Assembly (NCBI GenBank): GCA_026003395.1
Contig: BPHE01000008.1
Span: 1-64,000, forward strand
Direction of reading: 5' to 3'
From: Vicingaceae bacterium
GTDB lineage: Bacteria; Bacteroidota; Bacteroidia; Flavobacteriales_E; Vicingaceae
Length of the DNA: 64,000 nt
Shown: positions 18,178-25,047 of the stretch, in pieces
Layout: each line of letters begins with the position of its first letter
Numbering within the stretch: the first letter of the stretch is position 1
Notes under the pieces: model-generated
Database searches by the model: none
What the model saw: the letters and a program-made list of their open reading frames with translations, nothing else
What the model was told of the DNA's origin: nothing
Translations under genes and position numbers: made by a program

Positions 18178-19153
18178 CAATATTTTCTCCCAGAAAATTT
18201 TGAAAATATTTCCAATGGCCCGGATAATTGTTTTTCAATAGCCGGGCTTTTTCATTCAATTTTTTTCTCAAATCTGACGCTTGTTGTGTCTCGGGATGCA
18301 AAATTTTGTGAAGAGATAATTTCCACAAATCATAAAATTCTTGCATAATTGCATTATCTTTTGAAGAGATAAAAGTTGCAACAAATTTTTCCCAGATATA
18401 ATCTGTTGCCATATTGTTTGGGTGAACCAAATCTTCCTTGTAAAATCTGTAATCACGCAGGTCATCTATCATTATTTCGTAGGAAGGGAAATAATAAAAC
18501 GCCGGGTTTTTTATCAAATGATGGTGCAACCATGTAAATAAAACAGATTTACTGATTTGATTGCGTGTGAGATCATATTTTGCATATCTGACGGGGCTTA
18601 TTGTCCAGAGAATGTTGATAGATGGATTGATTTGATAGAGTAGTTCATAAAATGAATGAAACTTTTGGTTTAATTCATCGATATTCAAAAAACGTCGATA
18701 AAAATTTGTTGAAGGCACTTGGTGGCAGTTTGCAACAATCATTTCCTTGGATTTCTCCACATGCACGATGGCAGACCCCAATGTAAATATTATCCACCGG
18801 GCTTCATGCAGTTGTTGCAATACTTCGGAGTGAATTTTTTCAACTTGTATCAATAATTGATTTTTATCCGGGGAAGAAAATTTGCCATGATGAAAATATG
18901 AATGCCACAAACCATTATGATAGACCAAAGGTAATTGGTCAACAGAGGATTTTTTTAGAATAAATTCCAATAAATGAAAGATAGAGTATGGATTATAAAG
19001 TGTACCGAGTGGATTGATCGAAACTTGAAAACCATGCAATGCCATTTTCCTTCCGATTTCTTCGGCAAAACATGACCCAAGGGTAAGCAGTGAATCGTTA
19101 AAATCGATTTTTTTGTCAGAAACAGGAGGATTTATTTCGGTGCGAAAGATCAT
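18167..19153 (-). CDS. GSCFA-domain protein
   Basis: Product of 328 residues named for the motif LTLGSCFAEEIGRKM near residue 24, which matches the GSCFA family found mainly in Bacteroidota. The family is related to SGNH/GDSL hydrolases; here Ser in GSCF would be the nucleophile, and the later block DDLRDYRFYKEDLVHPNN has an Asp/His arrangement like block V of that superfamily (DxxH-like LVHPN). There is no signal peptide, so it acts in the cytosol unless exported by another route. Its ATG overlaps the stop of the M23 peptidase gene by 4 bases, a sign of translational coupling and possibly of a joint role at the envelope. The substrate is unknown. Confidence 0.82.
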   Translation of the reverse strand: MIFRTEINPPVSDKKIDFNDSLLTLGSCFAEEIGRKMALHGFQVSINPLGTLYNPYSIFHLLEFILKKSSVDQLPLVYHNGLWHSYFHHGKFSSPDKNQLLIQVEKIHSEVLQQLHEARWIIFTLGSAIVHVEKSKEMIVANCHQVPSTNFYRRFLNIDELNQKFHSFYELLYQINPSINILWTISPVRYAKYDLTRNQISKSVLFTWLHHHLIKNPAFYYFPSYEIMIDDLRDYRFYKEDLVHPNNMATDYIWEKFVATFISSKDNAIMQEFYDLWKLSLHKILHPETQQASDLRKKLNEKARLLKNNYPGHWKYFQNFLGENIANL

Positions 19154-20400
19154 ACAGGATTAGATTTCGATAATAGCGAATCCATTTTTTCATTGAGTTG
19201 GTCGAGCATTCTGCTGAAATTTTCTTTAAGTGAATCAGGCACAGGATTGGCAGCAGGAAATTTTTCTTTTAAAGGGTCCACTTGTTTTCCATTTTTCCAA
19301 AAACGGTAACAAACATGCGGGCCGGTTGCAAGACCGGTACTTCCTACATAACCAATCACCTGACCTTGCCTTACATGAACACCCGGCCTGATACCCGGAG
19401 CAATTTTGCTCATATGCAGATATTGAGTGGTATAGGTGGAATTGTGACGTATTTTAACATAATTGCCATTGTATATTTTAAATTTAGCTTCGATGACCAC
19501 ACCGTCGCCTGTAGCATATATGGGAGTTCCCTTTGGAGCCGCATAATCGGTGCCCAAATGTGCTTTAAAGCGTTTTTGCACCGGATGAAATCTTTTTAAT
19601 GAATACCGGGAAGATATTCTGCTAAATTTAACAGGAGCCTTTAAAAAGGATTTTCTCAACGACATACCCTTTTCATCAAAATAATCGCTTTGTTTTTTTG
19701 CGCTGTCGGTCACAAAATAATAAGCATTAATCCATTGGCCTGCGTGTTTGAATTTTGCTGCAATAATCCGTCCAACCCCGTAGGGTTTGTCTTCAATAAA
19801 TTCTTGTTGGTAATATACTATAAATGAGTCATTTTTTTGCAAACGGTAAAAATCAATCGTCCATGCATAGATTTCCGACATTTTAATGGCAAGTTCGACA
19901 GGGGCATTAATTTTTTCCAATGTTTCAAAAAGTGATGATTGAATGCTTCCTGCAACAATACGGGGTTGAAAAGTGACCGATTTTTTAATTATTTCCAAAG
20001 AGGGAATTGAGTCAAATTTTATTCTCCAGTATTGATATTCATCAGGTTCGTAAACGAAATAAGCCGGATGGCGGGAGCTGTCATTTTTCAAAAAAATCGT
20101 GTATTTGTCACCTGCACGAATGTTTTCTAAATTGATTCTATCTTTAAATAATTGGACCAATTGGTAGATTTCGGTATTGTTGAGATGAGGCGTTAGTAGA
20201 TGTGATAAAGTTTGCCCGGGGCGAACTATGGATCGTACTACTTCAAACGAATCAGCAGGAATGCCATATAACATTTCTGTTTTTTTGACCACTTGTGTAC
20301 TTTTTGACGGTTTCTTGTCAACCGGTTCTCTATTTCCGGGATAAAATGCCAGCAGTACCAATAGAATCGCAACAACTATAAATAAAATGAGTTTTTTCAT
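19150..20400 (-). CDS. M23-family peptidoglycan metallopeptidase with LysM/OapA-like domain
   Basis: Product of about 416 residues from the ATG at 20400 (another in-frame ATG is at 20409). MKKLILFIVVAILLVLLAFYP is an N-terminal membrane anchor or signal. Residues about 55-110 form a LysM-like/OapA domain (VRPGQTLSHLLTP ... IRAGDKYTIF). The M23 LytM domain spans about 275-385: HLGTDYAAPKGTPIYATGDG gives His and Asp zinc ligands, QYLHMSKIAPG follows, and the last motif reads GPHVCYRFW where LytM proteins usually have HxH. A Cys may thus supply the third metal ligand; I recall this form from other Bacteroidota. The product should act on peptidoglycan cross-links in the periplasm. It is followed by the GSCFA gene with a 4-base overlap. 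Confidence 0.88.
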   Translation of the reverse strand: MKKLILFIVVAILLVLLAFYPGNREPVDKKPSKSTQVVKKTEMLYGIPADSFEVVRSIVRPGQTLSHLLTPHLNNTEIYQLVQLFKDRINLENIRAGDKYTIFLKNDSSRHPAYFVYEPDEYQYWRIKFDSIPSLEIIKKSVTFQPRIVAGSIQSSLFETLEKINAPVELAIKMSEIYAWTIDFYRLQKNDSFIVYYQQEFIEDKPYGVGRIIAAKFKHAGQWINAYYFVTDSAKKQSDYFDEKGMSLRKSFLKAPVKFSRISSRYSLKRFHPVQKRFKAHLGTDYAAPKGTPIYATGDGVVIEAKFKIYNGNYVKIRHNSTYTTQYLHMSKIAPGIRPGVHVRQGQVIGYVGSTGLATGPHVCYRFWKNGKQVDPLKEKFPAANPVPDSLKENFSRMLDQLNEKMDSLLSKSNPV

Positions 20401-20439
20401 GGAAAACAAAATTAATAAACATTACGGCAGTTAAGTGAG

Positions 20440-20451
20440 GCGAAATTTCGC
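20440..20451. promoter_or_regulatory. 12-bp perfect palindrome upstream of the M23 peptidase gene
   Basis: GCGAAATTTCGC is fully self-complementary and stands 40 bases before the peptidase ATG in the divergent spacer to hutU. A regulator binding site is plausible; this is inference from symmetry only. Confidence 0.35.
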
Positions 20452-20647
20452 TTTATTAACACAGCCCTGTGAATCCAATTATAGAAATAACTCTAAATCT
20501 CATCAATACTTAAAGAAAATAAAATGCAATTTTTTAAATTGAATGCAGCAATGAATATTTAAAAGACATTAAACTTACAAATAAATTTATAAGCATAATT
20601 GCACATAAATTTTTAATATTGTTGCAAACAAAATAATGCGAACGGCT

Positions 20648-22660
20648 ATGACAGATTTTCAAAAAGCTATTTTACAAGGAATACCGGATGAATTGCCTCC
20701 AAAAAAAGGTCCGACACCCGGAATTTCGCATGCTCCAAAAAGAAAAGATATCTTATCGAAAGAAGAAAAAATATTGGCTATTAAAAATGCCTTGAGGTAT
20801 TTCCCTGAAAAATTTCATCAAGAGTTGGCTGTTGAATTTGCCGAGGAGTTAAGAAATTACGGCAGAATTTATATGTACCGTTTCCGTCCCGATTATCCTA
20901 TGTATGCAAGACCCATTGAAGAATATCCCGGAAAATTGATACATGCCAAAGCTATCATGTTGATGATTCAAAACAATCTTGACCCGGCAGTAGCCCAACA
21001 TCCCGAGGAGTTGATTACTTATGGAGGCAATGGTGCTGTCTTTCAAAACTGGGCTCAATATCTGTTGACCATGAAATATCTTGCCCTGATGGATGACCAC
21101 CAAACATTGGTGATGTATAGTGGACATCCGTTGGGTTTGTTCCCTTCACATCCCGGAGCGCCACGGGTCGTGGTAACAAATGGGATGATGATACCAAACT
21201 ATAGTAAATATGAAGATTGGGAACGTTACAATGCACTCGGGGTTACGCAATACGGGCAAATGACGGCCGGCTCGTATATGTATATAGGGCCGCAGGGAAT
21301 AGTGCACGGCACTACCATTACTGTGATGAATGCAGCACGTTTGAAATTTGGGAAGATTATACCTGAAGGCGTATTGTTTGTTAGTTCAGGACTTGGAGGC
21401 ATGAGTGGGGCGCAACCTAAAGCAGCTAAAATTGCCGGCCTTGTCAGCATCGTGGCAGAAATCAATCCTTCAGCTGCCTTGAAAAGATATCGACAAGGTT
21501 GGGTGGATGAAATTGTAGAAGACCTTGATGAGGTTATCGATAAAGCACAAAATGCAAGAGAAAAAGGTCAGTCATTATCTTTGGCCTATCTTGGGAATGT
21601 AGTTGATTTATGGGAAAAACTTGCAGAGAGAAATATACGTGTGGATATTGGAAGTGATCAAACATCGCTGCATAATCCATGGTCAGGAGGTTATTATCCT
21701 GTAGGTATTAGTTTTGAAGAAGCCAACAGAATGATGGCCGAAGAACCTGAAAAATTCAAAGAATTGGTAAGAAGTAGTTTGAGAAGACAGGTAGCTGCCA
21801 TCAATCAATTGACCGCAAATGGTATGTATTTTTTTGATTACGGGAATGCTTTCTTGTTAGAGGCAAAAAGAGCCGGTGCAAATGTGGAGGGAGAGAACAA
21901 AGAATTCAGATATCCTTCATACGTACAAGATATCTTGGGGCCACTATGCTTTGATTATGGTTTTGGACCGTTTAGATGGGTTTGTACAAGTGGTAAAGAA
22001 GAAGATTTGGACATGACAGACCGGATCGCCTATGAAGTTTTGAAGGAAATCAGGCAAAATGCTCCGGAATCGATTCAACAACAACTTGACGATAATATCC
22101 ATTGGATTAAAAATGCCAAACAAAACCGTTTGGTGGTTGGTTCAAAAGCCCGAATTTTATATGCCGATGCAGAAGGAAGAATCAAAATATCCGCTGCCTT
22201 TAACAAGGCCATCAGAGAAGGGAAAATAAGCGCCCCGATAGTGTTAGGCCGTGACCATCATGATGTGAGTGGTACCGATTCTCCCTACAGAGAAACAAGC
22301 AATATTTATGACGGTTCAAGATTCACTGCCGATATGGCCGTTCATAATTTTGTGGGCGATGCATTTAGAGGTGCCACGTGGGTGAGTTTGCATAATGGAG
22401 GTGGCGTTGGTTGGGGAGAGGTTATAAATGGTGGGTTTGGTTTAGTGCTGGATGGAAGTGATCAGGCAGATCGGAATTTAAAAAATATGCTTTTTTGGGA
22501 TGTGAATAATGGTATTGCACGCAGAGCCTGGGCAAGAAACAAAGAAGCACTTGAAGCTATTCAAAGAGAAATGCAAAGAACACCGGGGTTGAATGTAACC
22601 TTACCTAATCCGGCAGATGAAGGATTAATCGGAGACATTGTGAATACATTATGGAAATGA
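20648..22660 (+). CDS. hutU: Urocanate hydratase
   Basis: Product of 670 residues; MTDFQKAILQGIPDELPPKKG at 20648 is preferred to the in-frame ATG at 20636 because it matches the family start. It converts urocanate to imidazolone propionate in histidine breakdown, using tightly bound NAD+. Supporting motifs are TYGGNGAVFQNWAQY, SGLGGMSGAQPKAAKIAG, GSDQTSLHNPWSGGYYP and GRDHHDVSGTDSPYRETSN. It is the longer form common in Bacteroidota (classical enzyme about 555 residues), and the classical FQGLPARICW segment is replaced by VVGSKARILYADA. No hutH, hutI or ftcD is in the window, so it is an isolated hut gene here. The stop overlaps the start of the broken DUF167 gene. Confidence 0.95.
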   Translation: MTDFQKAILQGIPDELPPKKGPTPGISHAPKRKDILSKEEKILAIKNALRYFPEKFHQELAVEFAEELRNYGRIYMYRFRPDYPMYARPIEEYPGKLIHAKAIMLMIQNNLDPAVAQHPEELITYGGNGAVFQNWAQYLLTMKYLALMDDHQTLVMYSGHPLGLFPSHPGAPRVVVTNGMMIPNYSKYEDWERYNALGVTQYGQMTAGSYMYIGPQGIVHGTTITVMNAARLKFGKIIPEGVLFVSSGLGGMSGAQPKAAKIAGLVSIVAEINPSAALKRYRQGWVDEIVEDLDEVIDKAQNAREKGQSLSLAYLGNVVDLWEKLAERNIRVDIGSDQTSLHNPWSGGYYPVGISFEEANRMMAEEPEKFKELVRSSLRRQVAAINQLTANGMYFFDYGNAFLLEAKRAGANVEGENKEFRYPSYVQDILGPLCFDYGFGPFRWVCTSGKEEDLDMTDRIAYEVLKEIRQNAPESIQQQLDDNIHWIKNAKQNRLVVGSKARILYADAEGRIKISAAFNKAIREGKISAPIVLGRDHHDVSGTDSPYRETSNIYDGSRFTADMAVHNFVGDAFRGATWVSLHNGGGVGWGEVINGGFGLVLDGSDQADRNLKNMLFWDVNNGIARRAWARNKEALEAIQREMQRTPGLNVTLPNPADEGLIGDIVNTLWK

Positions 22661-22876
22661 AAATTAAATGCATCGTCAAACCTAAATCGAAAATTACCAA
22701 GTTAGAAAAAATTGCCCAAGGAGAATATAAAGTGTATTTAAATGTTCCGCCTTTAATGGTAAAGAGAAAAATTAATAGAAATTCTTATGTTAGAATTTAA
22801 TGTGCCAAAATCCTTTGTCAGAATATTGAAGGGACAACATTCAAGAATCAAGTGGATAGAAATTATCCGACAATAA
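22657..22876 (+). pseudogene. DUF167 (YggU-family) gene with two small frameshifts
   Basis: ATG at 22657 overlaps the hutU stop as ATGA. The first frame reads MKIKCIVKPKSKITKLEKIA and on to VYLNVPP, the beginning of a DUF167 protein. After 22752 the family signature FNGK(AN)K is found only in shifted frames, and from about 22769 the reading continues as KLIEILMLEFNVPKSFVRIL and KGQHSRIKWIEIIRQ to TAA 22874. One base lost in the T run near 22753 and one lost near 22764-22768 would explain both shifts. The intact protein would be about 74 residues, normal for this small family of unknown function. Either a decayed gene or clustered base errors. Confidence 0.75.
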
Positions 22877-23003
22877 AAAGATTTTTCTGTTGATTGCTTG
22901 ATCGGTTGGGCAAAATTTTTAATGTGATGATTTCTGTCCGGTTAAGAATGAAAAGGGCAAATATCTTATTTACGATAAATTGATAATTTTGGGCAAAAAA
23001 TCT

Positions 23004-24167
23004 ATGAAATTTGGAACCAAAGCCATACATGCCGGAGTGGAACCCGATCCGGTGACGGGAGCTATCATGACGCCAATATATCAAACATCCACTTATGTGC
23101 AGGATGGGATTGGTAAGCACAAAGGATATGAGTACAGCCGTACACACAACCCTACCAGAACAGCATTACAAAATGCTTTGGCAGCATTGGAAAACGGTAA
23201 ATATGGAATTTGTTTTGCCAGTGGATTGGCCGCCACTGATGCGGTACTTAAATTGTTGAAACCCGGAGACGAAGTAATTGCCACCAACGATTTATATGGA
23301 GGAACTTACCGTATTTTTAAAACTATTTTCGAACCATTTGGCATAAAGTTCACCTTTTTGCCATTACAAGAAGCCGGAATATTAAAAAAACATCTGCATG
23401 AAAAGGTGAAAATGGTTTGGGTGGAAACACCAACAAATCCAACTTTGAATATAATTGATATTGCACAAATAAAAAAGGATTTAGGGGAGAATGACCATAT
23501 AATTCTGGCTGTTGACAATACATTTGCTTCACCATATCTGCAAAATCCTTTGGATTTGGGGGCTGATTTGGTTGTACACAGTGTGACAAAATATCTTGCC
23601 GGACATTCTGATGTGGTAATGGGTGCGGTAATTACCAATAACGACCATTTGGCGAGCGAACTATACAGAATCCAAAATAGTTGCGGAGCAGTACCGGGAC
23701 CACAAGATTGCTTTTTGGTGTTGAGGGGTATAAAAACATTGCATGTCAGAATGCAACGTCATTGTGAAAACGCTCAATCAATAGCTGAATTTTTAATAAA
23801 CCATCCACTTGTTGACAAAGTTTATTATCCGGGCTTGGAAATTCATCCCAATCATGAAATAGCCAAAAAACAAATGAAAAATTTCGGAGGGATGATTTCA
23901 TTTACACTGAAGGACAATATCCTTGATGCAGCCAAAAAGGTGGTAGAAAATTTAAAGATATTTTCTTTGGCAGAATCTTTAGGTGGTGTTGAATCATTGG
24001 TCGGGCATCCGGCCACAATGACCCATGCTTCGATTCCTAAAGAAGAACGTGAAAAAGCAGGAGTAACTGATAGTTTGATACGCTTAAGTGTGGGCATTGA
24101 AGATATAGATGATCTGATCAAAGATCTTGAATCAGCTTTAAAAATTACTGCGAATGAAAGGGTATAA
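23004..24167 (+). CDS. metB: Cystathionine gamma-synthase / gamma-lyase family PLP enzyme
   Basis: Product of 387 residues from ATG 23004 (MKFGTKAIHAGVEPDPVTGA); upstream codons have no family match. It belongs to the Cys/Met metabolism PLP family (fold type I). The PLP lysine lies in HSVTKYLAGHSDVVMG, the conserved YSRTHNPTR and ASGLAATDAVLKLL segments are present, and the C-terminus SLGGVESLVGHPATMTHA is typical. Bacteroidota members are usually called cystathionine gamma-synthase; gamma-lyase activity cannot be excluded from sequence. The likely role is transsulfuration in methionine or cysteine metabolism. A TAATTTTG -7-like sequence sits only 12 bases before the ATG (22984-22991). The 3' end overlaps the TrkA/KtrA-like gene by 14 bases. 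Confidence 0.9.
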   Translation: MKFGTKAIHAGVEPDPVTGAIMTPIYQTSTYVQDGIGKHKGYEYSRTHNPTRTALQNALAALENGKYGICFASGLAATDAVLKLLKPGDEVIATNDLYGGTYRIFKTIFEPFGIKFTFLPLQEAGILKKHLHEKVKMVWVETPTNPTLNIIDIAQIKKDLGENDHIILAVDNTFASPYLQNPLDLGADLVVHSVTKYLAGHSDVVMGAVITNNDHLASELYRIQNSCGAVPGPQDCFLVLRGIKTLHVRMQRHCENAQSIAEFLINHPLVDKVYYPGLEIHPNHEIAKKQMKNFGGMISFTLKDNILDAAKKVVENLKIFSLAESLGGVESLVGHPATMTHASIPKEEREKAGVTDSLIRLSVGIEDIDDLIKDLESALKITANERV

Positions 24168-24849
24168 ATATGCTGTCATAGGCCTTGGATTGTTTGGAAC
24201 AGCCATTGCTAAAAAATTGGCAAAAAAAGGGGCTGAGGTATTGGCCATTGACAATAACGAAGATCATATTGATGAAATTAAAGATGAAGTGGCTTATGCG
24301 GTATGTCTTGATGCAACCGACAAAAAGGCCTTGAAATCGCAAAACATCGAAGATTATGATGCCGTGGTGGTGGCAATTGGTGAAAATTTTGAAGCATTGT
24401 TGTTGTGTGTGGTTTATCTGCAAGAATTGAATATCAAAAGAATCATTGCTAGGGCCAACGGCATACATCAGAGAAAAATACTTGAAAAGATAGGAATCAA
24501 AGAAATTCTTTCGCCCGAAGATGAGGTAGGGAATGTTGTGGCAGAACGACTGCTTAATCCAAACTTATTGTCTGTTTTACAATTTCCCGACAATTATGAA
24601 ATTGCCGAACTCCAAGCACCCGAAAATATTATTAACCGTAGTTTGAAAGATATCAACCTTGAAAAAAAATATAACTTAAAGTTGATAACAATTAAACGCT
24701 CTTATGAAGTGGAAAAAGATGGGGAAATCGTGTATGATCAACATATAATCGGTATGACTACCCCGGAAACGACCATATATGACAAAGACACCATTGTTAT
24801 CTTTGGCAAAGAAGAAGATATTCAAAAATTTCTTGAAATCAACTCATAA
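24154..24849 (+). CDS. TrkA/KtrA-like potassium-uptake regulatory subunit (RCK domains)
   Basis: Product of 231 residues, a usual length for KtrA-type proteins. RCK-N/TrkA-N: a Rossmann fold with nucleotide loop AVIGLGLFGTAIAKKL, acidic end of strand 2 (VLAIDNNEDHI) and YAVCLDATDKKALK. The RCK-C/TrkA-C domain covers about 135-230 (EIAELQAPENIINRSLKD ... KDTIVIFGKEEDIQKFL). It gates a potassium channel subunit from the cytosolic side in response to nucleotides. The matching membrane subunit (KtrB/TrkH) is not in this window; instead the gene overlaps the end of metB by 14 bases and is probably co-transcribed with it. The role as a potassium regulator is inferred from the family. Confidence 0.88.
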   Translation: MKGYKYAVIGLGLFGTAIAKKLAKKGAEVLAIDNNEDHIDEIKDEVAYAVCLDATDKKALKSQNIEDYDAVVVAIGENFEALLLCVVYLQELNIKRIIARANGIHQRKILEKIGIKEILSPEDEVGNVVAERLLNPNLLSVLQFPDNYEIAELQAPENIINRSLKDINLEKKYNLKLITIKRSYEVEKDGEIVYDQHIIGMTTPETTIYDKDTIVIFGKEEDIQKFLEINS

Positions 24850-25003
24850 GTTTAATAATAACATTTATTTAAAATAGATGCATTATTAAATGCGTCACAA
24901 TTTTAAAATCTATTTGAGAATTTCATTTTTTCATTCGTCCTTATTTTTAAACCTTTCGTCAATTTTTTTGTAATTACAATTAATTTTTTTGCTTAATTTG
25001 AAA

Positions 25004-25047
25004 AAAAATAATTTATTTATGAATAAGAAAAATAATTTATTTATGAA
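25004..25047 (+). repeat. Tandem 24-base duplication of leader and start codon
   Basis: A 20-base unit beginning AAAAATAATTTATTTATG occurs at 25004-25023 and again at 25028-25047, a period of 24 bases. Each copy ends in an in-frame ATG (25019 and 25043), giving the metalloprotease gene two equivalent A-rich leaders and starts. Confidence 0.75.

Noticed and set aside
20407-20414. Minus-strand TAATTTTG as promoter of the M23 peptidase gene
   Set aside because: It overlaps one candidate start and lies 6 bases before the other, too close for a normal leader.
24880-24900. Short hairpin GATGCAT/ATGCGTC after the TrkA/KtrA-like gene
   Set aside because: Needs a wobble pair and has no T run, so it is not a credible terminator.
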